A DNA stretch of 64,000 nucleotides, taken from NCBI RefSeq assembly GCF_020215645.1, contig NZ_CP084058.1:2418001-2482000 (forward strand). The letters are read 5' to 3'. This DNA comes from Nonomuraea gerenzanensis (lineage in GTDB: Bacteria; Actinomycetota; Actinomycetes; Streptosporangiales; Streptosporangiaceae). The translations under genes were made by a program, and so were the position numbers. Shown here piece by piece: positions 26,296 through 34,721 of the stretch; the first letter of the stretch is position 1, and each line of letters starts with the position of its first letter. Under the pieces are notes generated by a model that had not been told where the DNA came from, made no database searches, and saw nothing but the letters and a program-made list of their open reading frames with translations.

Positions 26296-27213
26296 TCACT
26301 CCAGGGGCTTGTCGGGCGCCAGCCCGCCGCCCTCGGTGCCCTGCCCGGCGCCCACGCCGACCTCGGCCGAGCCGGGCGCCGCGACCGGCCGCGCCGCCGT
26401 CTTGCGGCTGCGCCTGCTGCGCCGCTCCAGCCAGGTGGCCAGGTAGCTCAGCGCCATGTTCAGCGTCACGTAGATGACGCCGATGACGATGGCCGCCGGG
26501 ATCAGCGAGCCGAAGAACCGCGCCGGCAGGATCTTGAAGCCGGTGTTGAGCAGGTCCACGTAGGCGATGATGTAGCCGAGCGCGGTGTCCTTGAGCAGCA
26601 CCACGAGCTGGCTGACGATCGCGGGCATCATCGCCGTGACGGCCTGCGGCAGCAGGACCAGCCGCATCACCTGGTTCTTGCGCATGCCCACCGCGTACGC
26701 GGCCTCCGACTGCCCCTTCGGCACCGCGTACACGCCGGCCCTGACAACCTCGGCCAGCACGGAGCCGTTGTAGAGCATGAGGCCGAGCACGACGGCGATG
26801 AACGCGTAGTCGCCGCCGCCGGCGACCATCGGCGCCAGGTAGAAGATGAAGAAGATCAGCAGCAGCAGCGGGATGGCCCGGAACACCTCGACCACCGCGC
26901 CGGCCGGCACCCGGATCCACTTGTGGTCGGAGAGCCTGGCCAGGCCGAAGACCGCGCCGAACACCAGCGCGAGCACCGCCGCCACGGCCGCCGCCCGCAA
27001 CGTGCCGATGAGACCGGGGATGATGTAGAAGTCCCAGGTCTCCCACCGCAGGAAGGGCTCCCAGATCTTGCCCTCGAACTGGCCCTTGGCGTCGAACCCG
27101 CGGTAGACGCCGTACAGCACGGCGCCGACCGCGATGACGCTGATGACGGTCAGCGCGTGGTTGCGCAGCCGCCCGCGCGGGCCGGGCGCGTCGAACAGCA
27201 CGGAGGTGGTCAT
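26296..27213 (-). CDS. gluD: Glutamate-type ABC transporter permease (GluD-like)
   Basis: 305 aa inner-membrane permease of the polar amino acid (HisMQ) family. The N-terminal helix is NHALTVISVIAVGAVLYGVY; the core carries the EAA loop (EVVRAGVYAVPKGQSEAAYA, then VGMRKNQVMRLVLLPQA). The C-terminus is an Arg-rich, then Gly/Ala-rich tail. Its ATG overlaps the gluC stop (ATGA). It forms the channel with GluC and is powered by GluA. Confidence 0.93.
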   Translation of the reverse strand: MTTSVLFDAPGPRGRLRNHALTVISVIAVGAVLYGVYRGFDAKGQFEGKIWEPFLRWETWDFYIIPGLIGTLRAAAVAAVLALVFGAVFGLARLSDHKWIRVPAGAVVEVFRAIPLLLLIFFIFYLAPMVAGGGDYAFIAVVLGLMLYNGSVLAEVVRAGVYAVPKGQSEAAYAVGMRKNQVMRLVLLPQAVTAMMPAIVSQLVVLLKDTALGYIIAYVDLLNTGFKILPARFFGSLIPAAIVIGVIYVTLNMALSYLATWLERRSRRSRKTAARPVAAPGSAEVGVGAGQGTEGGGLAPDKPLE

Positions 27214-27878
27214 CGGACCACCGCCAGGCGCCGCGACAGCCAGCCGGTGAAGAACCCGATGGGCATGGTCAGCGCCATGAAGGCGACGACGAGGCCGAGG
27301 AAGATCGGGATCGACGCGCCGGTCGTGTCAAAGGTGATCTTCATGACGGCCGCCGACTCCAGCAGGAAGCCGCCCGCGGTCGCGACCGTGGTGTTCTTGA
27401 TCATGGCGATCATCACGCTGCCCAGCGGCGCGATGACCGCGCGGAACGCCTGCGGCAGGATGATCATCGTGAGCGACTGCATGAACGTCAGCCCGATCGC
27501 CCTGGCCGCCTCGGCCTGGCCCATCGGCACCGTGTTCACGCCGGCGCGCAGCGCCTCGCACACGAAGGCCGCCGTGTAGAGCGACAGCCCCATCGCCACG
27601 ATCCAGAACGAGTTGGTCGTCGGCGTCTCGGAGAAGACCAGGCCGAGCTGGTCGCTCAGACCCAGCGCGGAGAACGCCAGCACCAGCGTCAGCGGGGTGT
27701 TGCGCACCACGTTGACGTAGACGGTGCCGGCCGCGCGCAGGACCGGAGTGGGGGAGACCCGCATCGCCACCAGGACCGTGCCGAGGATCAAGGAGGCGAT
27801 CACGCCGACGATCGACAGCTTGACGTTCTCCAGGAAACCCAGCGCGAGGTCGGGTGCGTACTTGATTAGTTCGTCCAT
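27210..27878 (-). CDS. gluC: Glutamate-type ABC transporter permease (GluC-like)
   Basis: 222 aa permease of the HisMQ family (LGFLENVKLSIVGVIASLIL at the N-terminus; EAA loop CEALRAGVNTVPMGQAEAAR, then AIGLTFMQSLTMIILPQAFR). Smaller than GluD, as usual for the pair. It follows gluB by 58 bp, a gap that contains a strong hairpin, and overlaps gluD by four bases. Confidence 0.94.
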   Translation of the reverse strand: MDELIKYAPDLALGFLENVKLSIVGVIASLILGTVLVAMRVSPTPVLRAAGTVYVNVVRNTPLTLVLAFSALGLSDQLGLVFSETPTTNSFWIVAMGLSLYTAAFVCEALRAGVNTVPMGQAEAARAIGLTFMQSLTMIILPQAFRAVIAPLGSVMIAMIKNTTVATAGGFLLESAAVMKITFDTTGASIPIFLGLVVAFMALTMPIGFFTGWLSRRLAVVR

Positions 27879-27894
27879 CGTGCTCCACCGAAGG

Positions 27895-27929
27895 GGTGAC
27901 GGGCGGCCGGGTCACCGGCCGCCGTCACC
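27895..27929 (-). terminator. Intercistronic hairpin between gluB and gluC
   Basis: GGTGACGGGCGGCCG (27895-27909) and CGGCCGCCGTCACC (27916-27929) pair over 14 bp with one bulged base and a 6-base loop. It probably acts as a partial terminator or mRNA-stabilising stem that lets the binding protein be made in excess over the permeases. Confidence 0.7.
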
Positions 27930-27936
27930 GGCGTGA

Positions 27937-28797
27937 TCAGGCGCAACCCTCGGCCGCGGGCGCTTCCGTGGACACCTTGAGGCCCTGGATGCCGCCGAAC
28001 CACTTGTCCAGCAGCGTCTTCATGGTGCCGTTGCTCCACAGCGCGGCCACCGCCTTGTTGACGGCCTCGCAGGTCTTGGTGTCGCCCTTCTTCAGGCCGA
28101 TGCCGTACTTCTCGTCGGTGAAGCCCTGGCCCAGCACCTTGAAGTTGCCGCCGGCCTGCTTGGCGAAGCCCGCCAGGATCAGGTCGTCGGTGGTGACCGC
28201 GTCGAGGTTGCTGCCCGTCAGCTTCTGCACGCACTCGGAGTAGTTGGCGGCGTCGACGGTGGTGGCGTCGATGTCGAGCTCACCGTCCGGGGGCGGGTCG
28301 GTGATGCGCTTGTAGGAGTTGGAGCCCGAGGCCTTGCAGATCTTCTTGCCCTTGAGGTCCTGCGGGGTGTTGATCGAGGTGTCGTCCTTGCGGACCATGA
28401 TGTCCTGGTGGGCGACGACGTACGGGCCACCGAAGGTGACCTTGCCCTTGCGCTCCTCGGTGATGGAGTAGGTGGCGAAGACGATGTCGACCGTGCCGTT
28501 CTGGAGGAACGGCTCGCGGTTGGACGAGGCCGACTCCTTCCACTCGATCTTCACATCCTTGCCGCCGTTCACTTCCTTGAGCACGGCCTTGGCCACGTCG
28601 ACGTCGAAGCCCTCGGGCTCGTTGCCCATCTTCAGGCCCAGGCTCGGCTGGTCCCACTTGGTGCCGACCACGACCGTGCCGCCGCCAGTGATCTTGTCGG
28701 CCACGGTGGCGTAAGTCTCTTCCCCACCGCCACAAGCGGCCAGGCCCGCGGCGAGTGCCGCAATGGAGAGCACCGCTCCCGTTCGACGCATGTGCAT
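27937..28797 (-). CDS. gluB: Glutamate-type ABC transporter substrate-binding lipoprotein (GluB-like)
   Basis: 286 aa SBP_bac_3 receptor. The lipoprotein signal ends AALAAGLAACGGGEETYATV (lipobox LAAC). Ligand-domain landmarks are GTKWDQPSLGLKMGNEPEGF, QNGTVDIVFATYSIT and the C-terminal GIGLKKGDTKTCEAVNKAV. I start at the ATG at 28797 (AGGCAGG five bases upstream); an ATG at 28812 is also open. It sits between gluA and gluC in the canonical gluABCD order known from Corynebacterium and Streptomyces. Confidence 0.94.
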   Translation of the reverse strand: MHMRRTGAVLSIAALAAGLAACGGGEETYATVADKITGGGTVVVGTKWDQPSLGLKMGNEPEGFDVDVAKAVLKEVNGGKDVKIEWKESASSNREPFLQNGTVDIVFATYSITEERKGKVTFGGPYVVAHQDIMVRKDDTSINTPQDLKGKKICKASGSNSYKRITDPPPDGELDIDATTVDAANYSECVQKLTGSNLDAVTTDDLILAGFAKQAGGNFKVLGQGFTDEKYGIGLKKGDTKTCEAVNKAVAALWSNGTMKTLLDKWFGGIQGLKVSTEAPAAEGCA

Positions 28798-28817
28798 GTG
28801 TACCTGCCTCATAACTC

Positions 28818-29573
28818 TCAGTGCGTGAGGATCTTCGAAAGGAAGTCGCGCGCACGATCCGTCTGCGCGTTGGTGAAGAACTCGTCGGGGGTGTTCTCCT
28901 CGACGATCTGCCCGTCCGCCATGAACACGACCCGGTTGGCGGCACGGCGGGCGAACCCCATCTCGTGCGTGACGACCATCATGGTCATGCCGTCACGCGC
29001 CAGGCCGATCATCACGTCGAGCACCTCCTGCACCATCTCGGGGTCCAGTGCGGAGGTGGGCTCGTCGAACAGGATCATCTTCGGGTCCATGGCCAGTGCC
29101 CTGGCGATCGCGACCCGCTGCTGCTGACCGCCGGAGAGCTGCGCGGGGTACTTGTCGGCCTGAGCCGCGATGCCCACCCGCTCCAGCAGCTCCATCGCCC
29201 GCTTGTCGGCGGCGTCCTTGGCGATGCCGCGGACCTTGGTCGGGCCGAGCGTGACGTTCTCCCGGATGGTCTTGTGGGCGAACAAGTTGAACGACTGGAA
29301 GACCATTCCGACCTCGGAACGCAGCCTGGCCAGCGCCTTGCCCTCGGCGGGCAGCACCTGCCCGTCAAATATGATCTTGCCGTCGTTGATCGTCTCCAGC
29401 CGGTTGATCGTGCGGCAGAGCGTGCTCTTCCCGCCGCCCGACGGGCCGATGACGACCAGAACCTCGCCACGAGAGACGGTCAAGTTGATGTCCTTCAGGA
29501 CATGCAGCGCCCCAAAGTGCTTGTTGACGTTCTCCAACTGGACCAGTGGAGTGGCGTCCCCGTTCTCCGTCAT
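28818..29573 (-). CDS. gluA: Glutamate-type ABC transporter ATP-binding protein (GluA-like)
   Basis: 251 aa ATPase: Walker A GPSGGGKST, Q-loop MVFQSFNLFAHKT, signature LSGGQQQRVAIARA, Walker B MILFDEPTSALD, H-loop VVTHEMGFARRAANRVVFM. The frame is open from 29609, but the ATG at 29573 is preferred because a TACGTT -10 hexamer lies exactly seven bases upstream and homologues start near it. First gene of gluABCD; divergent from miaB. Confidence 0.95.
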   Translation of the reverse strand: MTENGDATPLVQLENVNKHFGALHVLKDINLTVSRGEVLVVIGPSGGGKSTLCRTINRLETINDGKIIFDGQVLPAEGKALARLRSEVGMVFQSFNLFAHKTIRENVTLGPTKVRGIAKDAADKRAMELLERVGIAAQADKYPAQLSGGQQQRVAIARALAMDPKMILFDEPTSALDPEMVQEVLDVMIGLARDGMTMMVVTHEMGFARRAANRVVFMADGQIVEENTPDEFFTNAQTDRARDFLSKILTH

Positions 29574-29580
29574 GGAGTAA

Positions 29581-29586
29581 AACGTA
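29581..29586 (-). promoter_or_regulatory. -10 of a leaderless gluA promoter
   Basis: TACGTT on the minus strand, seven bases from the gluA ATG, so transcription would begin at or next to the start codon. No ribosome binding site is present. Confidence 0.6.
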
Positions 29587-29717
29587 GAGGGCGTTAGAGC
29601 GCTGTGCACTAACCGAGCGGTACCGATCCGATCACATCATGCCGCCAAGCTGGCCTTTTAGATCCATCAGGACCCCCTCGGGGCGCTCGTCCTGGCCACC
29701 GCAAGCCGTACAACGAC

Positions 29718-29723
29718 TACCCT
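29718..29723 (+). promoter_or_regulatory. -10 of the miaB promoter
   Basis: TACCCT ten bases before the miaB ATG. The mRNA would have a leader of only a few bases. Confidence 0.5.
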
Positions 29724-29733
29724 TGAACGTGCC

Positions 29734-31233
29734 ATGACTGTGACCCAGGAGGGCGCCCGCACATACGAAGTGCGCACATACGGGTGCCAGATGAACGTCC
29801 ACGACTCCGAGCGGCTGTCGGGCCTGCTGGAGGACGCCGGTTACGTGCCCGCCTCCGACGGCGAGACGGCCGACGTGGTCGTGTTCAACACGTGCGCCGT
29901 GCGGGAGAACGCCGACAACCGCCTCTACGGCAACCTCGGCCACCTCCGGCCGGCCAAGACGCGCAACCCGCGCATGCAGATCGCCGTCGGCGGCTGCCTG
30001 GCGCAGAAGGACCAGGGCGAGATCGTCCGCAAGGCGCCCTGGGTCGACGTGGTGTTCGGCACGCACAACATCGGGTCGCTGCCGGTGCTGCTGGAGCGGG
30101 CCCGCATCGAGGGCGAGGCGCAGGTCGAGCTGAAGGAGGCGCTCGAGGTCTTCCCCTCGACGCTGCCCACCAAGCGCGAGTCCGCCTACGCCGCCTGGGT
30201 GTCCATCTCGGTCGGCTGCAACAACACCTGCACGTTCTGCATCGTGCCGTCGCTGCGCGGCAAGGAGAAGGACCGCCGCCCCGGCGACATCCTCGCCGAG
30301 GTCCAGGCCCTGGTGGACCAGGGCGCGCTGGAGGTCACGCTGCTCGGCCAGAACGTCAACACCTACGGCGTGGAGTTCGGCGACCGGCTCGCCTTCGGCA
30401 AGCTGCTGCGCGCCTGCGGCGACATCGACGGCCTGGAGCGCGTCCGCTTCACCTCGCCCCACCCGGCCGCCTTCACCGACGACGTGATCGCCGCCATGGC
30501 CGAGACGCCCAACGTCATGCACCAGTTGCACATGCCGCTGCAGTCGGGCTCCGACCGGGTGCTGAAGGCGATGCGGCGCTCGTACCGGGCCGAGCGCTAC
30601 CTCGGCATCATCGAGCGCGTCCGCGCCGCGATGCCAGACGCGGCCATCTCCACCGACATCATCGTCGGCTTCCCCGGCGAGACGGAGGAGGACTTCCAGG
30701 GCACCCTGGACGTCGTCCGCCAGAGCCGCTTCGCCAACGCCTTCACCTTCCAGTACTCCATCCGCCCCGGCACGCCCGCGGCCACCATGCCCGACCAGGT
30801 GCCCAAGGAGGTCGTGCAGGAGCGCTACGAGCGGCTCGTGGCCCTGCAGGAGGAGATCTCCTGGGAGGAGAACAAGAAGCAGGTCGGGCGGACGATCGAG
30901 GTGCTGGTCGCGGAGGGCGAGGGCCGCAAGGACGACGCCACCCGCCGACTGTCCGGCCGCGCTCCTGACAACCGCCTCGTGCACTTCGCCGTGGGCTCCG
31001 AGACGCCTCGGCCGGGTGACATGGTGACCGTCGAGGTCACGTATGCGGCTCCGCATCATCTGGTGGCCGATGGGGCTGTGCTGGAGGTCCGGCGGACTCG
31101 GGCGGGGGATGCCTGGGAGGCTCGGCAGGGGGCTCCGGCGGGGGCCGATGGGGCGGGGGTGCTGCTGGGCATGCCCACCATCGGGCGGCCTGCGCCGCTG
31201 CCTGCGGCGACCGGGGGTTGCTCGGCCCACTGA
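29734..31233 (+). CDS. miaB: tRNA-2-methylthio-N6-dimethylallyladenosine synthase MiaB
   Basis: 499 aa radical-SAM methylthiotransferase that adds the 2-methylthio group to i6A37 of tRNAs. The N-terminal cluster cysteines are in RTYGCQMN (C18), NTCAVREN and GGCLAQKD. The radical-SAM motif is CNNTCTFC (about residues 164-171). [16 protein letters not shown] follows, and a C-terminal TRAM domain ends near [17 protein letters not shown]. The last 50 residues are low-complexity. Its partner miaA lies 5 kb downstream, a spacing typical of actinobacteria though here widened by inserted genes. Confidence 0.97.
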   Translation: MTVTQEGARTYEVRTYGCQMNVHDSERLSGLLEDAGYVPASDGETADVVVFNTCAVRENADNRLYGNLGHLRPAKTRNPRMQIAVGGCLAQKDQGEIVRKAPWVDVVFGTHNIGSLPVLLERARIEGEAQVELKEALEVFPSTLPTKRESAYAAWVSISVGCNNTCTFCIVPSLRGKEKDRRPGDILAEVQALVDQGALEVTLLGQNVNTYGVEFGDRLAFGKLLRACGDIDGLERVRFTSPHPAAFTDDVIAAMAETPNVMHQLHMPLQSGSDRVLKAMRRSYRAERYLGIIERVRAAMPDAAISTDIIVGFPGETEEDFQGTLDVVRQSRFANAFTFQYSIRPGTPAATMPDQVPKEVVQERYERLVALQEEISWEENKKQVGRTIEVLVAEGEGRKDDATRRLSGRAPDNRLVHFAVGSETPRPGDMVTVEVTYAAPHHLVADGAVLEVRRTRAGDAWEARQGAPAGADGAGVLLGMPTIGRPAPLPAATGGCSAH

Positions 31234-31260
31234 CGAGGCCGCCCACCGCCCGCTTCTGCC

Positions 31261-31526
31261 GGCGGCGCAGCGCGGCACGGCGGCGCAGCGCGGCACGGCG
31301 GCGCAGCGCGGCACGGCGGCGCAGCGCGGCACGGCGGCGCAGCGCGGCACGGCGGCGCAGCGCGGCACGGCGGCGCAGCGCGGCACGGCGGCGCAGCGCG
31401 GCACGGCGGCGCAGCGCGGCACGGCGGCGCAGCGCGGCACGGCGGCGCAGCGCGGCACGGCGGCGCAGCGCGGCACGGCGGCGCAGCGCGGCACGGCGGC
31501 GCAGCGCGGCACGGCGGCGCAGCGCG
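31261..31526. repeat. 18-bp minisatellite, about 14.8 identical copies
   Basis: The unit GGCGGCGCAGCGCGGCAC is repeated head to tail without a single visible difference. It lies 27 bases after the miaB stop in a 500-bp region where I see no gene. Because 18 is divisible by three and the unit has no stop, several frames stay open and mimic proteins (AAQRGT or RRRAAL repeats); I do not regard these as genes. Confidence 0.97.
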
Positions 31527-31732
31527 GGCCTGCCTTTGCGTGTCCGGCGCCGGGTCGGCGGGGTGTGGTGCGGAGGTGTCCGGCGCAACGTGGTCGGTGG
31601 CAAGCCCGCATGAGGGCGGAGGTGCCCTGCCGCGTGGTGGCGCCTGGATGTCACGGAGCGGGCCGCGCGTGGTGAAGGCGCGTGGTGACCGGCCCGCCCT
31701 CGCCGGCCAGGTGACGAGGGCGAGCCAGGCGG
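31527..31732. other. Gene-free stretch after the minisatellite
   Basis: About 200 bases between the minisatellite and the 3' end of the next gene. No coding pattern, hairpin or promoter stands out. Confidence 0.5.
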
Positions 31733-32530
31733 TCACCGGGTGAGCCGGTCGAGGACCTGCTCGCAGGGCTGCCGCCGGAAGTCGTTCATCGTGGCGCAAG
31801 GATTGGGCATCCCACGCGCGGGCGCAGGCGGATCGGCGCGGCGACTAGGCGTGACACCGCCCGACGGCCGTCGCGGCGGAGGCGCCTGCGGGGACGCCTG
31901 CGGCGTAGGCAAGCCCTGAGTCCGATCAGCAGGCACCGCACGCACCCTAGGAGGGATATGCGGCCTGCCGGCCCCAGGAGCGTGAGGGGACCGCCGAGGA
32001 CGGTGCAGAGCCGTAGCCAGGGATTCGCCGACCCCCGGAACGGCAGTGACGTCCAGAGACGGCTTGTTCCGGCCGCCGAAAGGCGCGGACCCGCGCGCAA
32101 CCGGAGGACCGCCCACAGGCGGTACGAGCCCCCCGTCCACCCCCACGTCCCACGGCGGCACCACCTCGATCCACGGCGGCGACAGCGGCCCGAGCGCGAG
32201 GCCCGCGGGCTGCGCCGACGGAAATTGGATCGATCCATTCGAAGCGGCACTCGCCCCGGAAGTAACGGTCGCTGTTTGTGGCATGCCAACTGCCGACAGT
32301 GGCGAAGGAGACGTATTCGATCTTGCGGAAAGCGGGGTTTCCTGATCATTTCCACCGGCTCTTTGCGGTGCCGCCTCGGGCGCGTTACTGAATGCCAGGC
32401 ATATTCCCAGCCCCGCGGTGGCGAGCACGCCGACCGCTCCCGCCAGAGGTCCGAGGGGCAGGCGATCACCTGGGCAAATGGATCGAAGGGGGGACAAGTC
32501 GTGATTCCTTTGTGATTGGTGTGCGAGCAT
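31733..32530 (-). CDS. Hypothetical single-pass membrane protein, Pro/Ala-rich, paired C-terminal cysteines
   Basis: Up to 265 aa. A short basic N-terminus (a TTG at 32497 with AAAGGA upstream is an alternative start) leads into one membrane helix (LAGAVGVLATAGLGICLAFS). About 190 residues rich in Pro, Ala, Gly and Ser follow, with the C-terminus NPCATMNDFRRQPCEQVLDR. I do not recognise a family. The topology suggests a membrane-anchored extracytoplasmic protein, and the two C-terminal cysteines could form a disulfide. The middle (about 32220-32350) has lower GC than the rest of the window. Divergently arranged with another single-pass protein of similar layout. Confidence 0.6.
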   Translation of the reverse strand: MLAHQSQRNHDLSPLRSICPGDRLPLGPLAGAVGVLATAGLGICLAFSNAPEAAPQRAGGNDQETPLSARSNTSPSPLSAVGMPQTATVTSGASAASNGSIQFPSAQPAGLALGPLSPPWIEVVPPWDVGVDGGLVPPVGGPPVARGSAPFGGRNKPSLDVTAVPGVGESLATALHRPRRSPHAPGAGRPHIPPRVRAVPADRTQGLPTPQASPQAPPPRRPSGGVTPSRRADPPAPARGMPNPCATMNDFRRQPCEQVLDRLTR

Positions 32531-32612
32531 TCAGTCGTTGCGGCTAGTGTGGTCCATCACCCGCGGAAGCCGGCGAGCTTTCCCCGATACGACCGCAGGG
32601 AGCTGTAACCCC

Positions 32613-33185
32613 ATGCATGATCCGAACGCGCCGGATCGTCAGGAGATCCTGTCCGGGCCGGGAGACACCCGCCCGGCCACCAGGAATGGCCGCCCGAGAA
32701 AGGCGACGAACAAGAAACCGCTCATCATCGCCGCCTCGGCGCTCGTCGCCCTGCTCGCGGCGGGCGGCGCCGGCTACCTGCTGGCCGGGAGCCCCGGCGA
32801 GGCCGCGCAGCAGAGCGGCGGCCGTCCCGCCCCCGCGCAGACCACCGGCGGGGCCGACGACCTCGGTGGCGACGACCTCGGTGGCGACGACGCCACGATG
32901 GGCGACGTCACCGCCGAGTCCCCCGCGGACGGCGACCTGTCCACCGACGCCCCCGGCGACGGCAGCATGGGCGACGTCGCCGACGCCCCAGGCACGGGCG
33001 ACACCGGCTCGACCGCCACGGACTCCCGGCCCGCGACCCAGGCCAGCAGCGGCACCGGCAAGAAGCCGGCCACGACGTCCCCGACCAAGGCGCCGCAGTC
33101 CTCCGGCAGCGACACCCCCGCCGACACCCCCGCCAACGGGCCCGCGGGTGAGGTCGCCGGCCAGTGTGCGAAGAGCGGCTGCTAG
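32613..33185 (+). CDS. Hypothetical single-pass membrane protein with acidic/Thr-rich tail and C-terminal cysteines
   Basis: 190 aa. The cytoplasmic N-terminus (about 44 residues) ends in a basic patch (RNGRPRKATNKK). One membrane helix follows (PLIIAASALVALLAAGGAGY), then about 120 residues rich in Asp, Gly, Thr and Ser (GADDLGGDDLGGDDATMGDV), ending GQCAKSGC. I start at the ATG at 32613 (GGGAG nine bases upstream). No family recognised. The layout mirrors the divergent gene: short inside segment, one helix, low-complexity outside segment, two terminal cysteines. Confidence 0.7.
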   Translation: MHDPNAPDRQEILSGPGDTRPATRNGRPRKATNKKPLIIAASALVALLAAGGAGYLLAGSPGEAAQQSGGRPAPAQTTGGADDLGGDDLGGDDATMGDVTAESPADGDLSTDAPGDGSMGDVADAPGTGDTGSTATDSRPATQASSGTGKKPATTSPTKAPQSSGSDTPADTPANGPAGEVAGQCAKSGC

Positions 33186-33259
33186 CCGGAGCCGGCACGC
33201 CGCCACTGGCTTGCCCGTTATGGGCCGAACTGGCACTACAAGGGGAACCACCCCGCCCC

Positions 33260-33265
33260 TATGGT
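33260..33265 (+). promoter_or_regulatory. -10 of a leaderless promoter (PEP mutase-like gene)
   Basis: TATGGT, seven bases before the ATG at 33273. It overlaps an in-frame upstream ATG at 33261, which argues against that upstream start. Confidence 0.5.
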
Positions 33266-33272
33266 GCAGGGC

Positions 33273-34022
33273 ATGACGAATGCCAACGCGTCCGCACTGC
33301 GTGCCCTCCACGTCCCGGGCACCCCGCTGATCCTCCCCAACGTCTGGGACGCCGCCTCCGCCCGCGCCGTCCGCGACGCGGGTTTCCCCGCGGTGGCCAC
33401 CAGCAGCGCCGCGGTCGCGCACGTCCTCGGCTACGACGACGGCGAGCACACGCCGGTCGGCGAGATGATGGCGGCCGTCGCCCGGGTGGCCAGGGCGGTG
33501 GAGGGCGTGCCCGTGACGGCGGACGTCGAGCGCGGGTACGGGCTCAAGCCCGCCGAGCTGGTCGAACGCCTGGCGGAGGCGGGCGCGGCCGGCTGCAACA
33601 TCGAGGACTCCGTGCCCGGCAGCGGGGAGCTGGTGGAGCCGGAGAGGCAGGCGGAGTTCCTGGCCGAGGTGCGGGCAGCCGCCGGCGACGCGCTGGTGAT
33701 CAACGCGCGGGTCGACGTTTACCTGTACGGGCGGGGCCAGGACGTCAGGCAGGAGGCCGTCGCGCGCGGGCGGCGGTACCTGGAGGCGGGGGCGGACTGC
33801 GTGTACCCCATCCTGGCGAGCGGCGAGGACGAGATCAGGGCGCTGGTGAGCGCGCTGGGCGCACCGGTCAACGTGTACCTCGGCCCCCGGACGCCGGGAA
33901 TCCAGCGGCTGGCGGAGCTGGGGGTGGCCAGGGTCAGCTTCGGGAGCGGCCTGCACCAGGCGGCCGACGCCTTCACCCGGGGGATGATCGCCAAGGTGGT
34001 GGAGGGCCGGAACCCCTTCTGA
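33273..34022 (+). CDS. Isocitrate lyase/PEP mutase superfamily protein
   Basis: 249 aa. Landmarks: PLILPNVWDAASARAVRDAG, SSAAVAHVLGYDDGE, PVTADVERGYG (metal-binding region), GCNIEDSVPG and INARVDVYL. This is the short PEP mutase-like subgroup found in many actinobacteria; members act on C-C or P-C bonds of 2-oxo or 2-hydroxy acids, but the substrate here is unknown. I prefer the ATG at 33273 because a -10 hexamer lies seven bases upstream. The last seven codons including the stop are duplicated just downstream. Confidence 0.85.
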   Translation: MTNANASALRALHVPGTPLILPNVWDAASARAVRDAGFPAVATSSAAVAHVLGYDDGEHTPVGEMMAAVARVARAVEGVPVTADVERGYGLKPAELVERLAEAGAAGCNIEDSVPGSGELVEPERQAEFLAEVRAAAGDALVINARVDVYLYGRGQDVRQEAVARGRRYLEAGADCVYPILASGEDEIRALVSALGAPVNVYLGPRTPGIQRLAELGVARVSFGSGLHQAADAFTRGMIAKVVEGRNPF

Positions 34023-34043
34023 GCGCCGGAATCCCTTCTGAGC
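34006..34043. repeat. 19-bp tandem duplication spanning a stop codon
   Basis: GCCGGAACCCCTTCTGAGC (34006-34024) is followed directly by GCCGGAATCCCTTCTGAGC (34025-34043), one mismatch. The first copy holds the stop codon of the PEP mutase-like gene. Confidence 0.9.
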
Positions 34044-34054
34044 GCCGAGCCACG

Positions 34055-34060
34055 TACGCT
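34055..34060 (+). promoter_or_regulatory. -10 of a leaderless promoter (LigB-like gene)
   Basis: TACGCT seven bases before the GTG start at 34068. Confidence 0.5.
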
Positions 34061-34067
34061 TGCGCTC

Positions 34068-34721
34068 GTGCTTGTCGCCGCCGCCGTCTGCCCCTCAACC
34101 CCGCTGGTCGTGCTCGGGCTGCCCGAGCTGCGCTCCGCCTGTCGGACCGCGATCGCCACGCTGCGCCGGGCGCGGCCCGACGCGCTGGTCGTGGTGGGCG
34201 GGGCGGAGACGACCCGTACGTACGACGGCGGCGTGGCGGGCACCCTGCGCCCCTGGGGCGTGGACCGGCGGGCGGGCACCGGGGAGCCGGTGCTGCCGCT
34301 GTCGCTGACCGTCGCCCGGCTGCTCCTGGACGACACCGCGCCGCAGGGCTTCCAGTCCGTGGCGTTCGACGCGACGGCCGCGGACTGCCTGGCGCTGGGG
34401 CGGCGGCTGGGCGAGCGCGCGGAGCGGGTGGCGCTGCTGGTCACGGCCGACGGGCCGGCCAGCCTGAGCCCGCGGGCCCCGGGCAGATACGACGAGGCGG
34501 CGGGCCCGTACCATGACCTGATCGCCAAGGCCGTCGCGGCCGGCGAGCCCGCTGCGCTGGCCGCGCTCGACCCGCAGGAGGCCGACAGGCTGTGGGTGAG
34601 CGGGCGGGCCGCGCTGCAGGTGCTGGCGGGCGCGGCGGGCACGCGCACGTACCAGGGGCGCCTGCTGGCCCAGGCGGCTCCGTACGGGGTCGGCTACCTC
34701 GCAGGGGCGTGGCTGGCCTGA
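34068..34721 (+). CDS. Class III extradiol dioxygenase-like (LigB-type) protein
   Basis: 217 aa, Ala-rich. It begins [20 protein letters not shown] and contains [20 protein letters not shown], then [20 protein letters not shown]. This is the actinobacterial protein usually found near miaA and distantly related to the catalytic subunit of class III extradiol dioxygenases. The canonical metal-binding His pair at the N-terminus is not evident, so it may not be an enzyme of that class. GTG start with a leaderless-type promoter. It overlaps the convergent rnz gene by 28 bp. Confidence 0.7.
   Translation: MLVAAAVCPSTPLVVLGLPELRSACRTAIATLRRARPDALVVVGGAETTRTYDGGVAGTLRPWGVDRRAGTGEPVLPLSLTVARLLLDDTAPQGFQSVAFDATAADCLALGRRLGERAERVALLVTADGPASLSPRAPGRYDEAAGPYHDLIAKAVAAGEPAALAALDPQEADRLWVSGRAALQVLAGAAGTRTYQGRLLAQAAPYGVGYLAGAWLA

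Noticed and set aside
31261..31526. CRISPR array
   Set aside because: The 18-bp units are contiguous without spacers, and there are no cas genes. The same applies to the arrays at 11821-12080 and 17361-17488.
29632..31611. Long open frame antisense to miaB (659 codons), and similar long antisense frames over dmg, soxA, the TPR-like gene and lhr
   Set aside because: High-GC genes leave antisense frames open by chance. These frames lack sensible domains and cover strongly conserved genes on the other strand.
31037..31799. Frames with RRRAAL, AAQRGT or PPCRAA repeats around the minisatellite
   Set aside because: The 18-bp unit has no stop in these frames, so they stay open automatically. No ribosome binding site or protein-like flanks are present.
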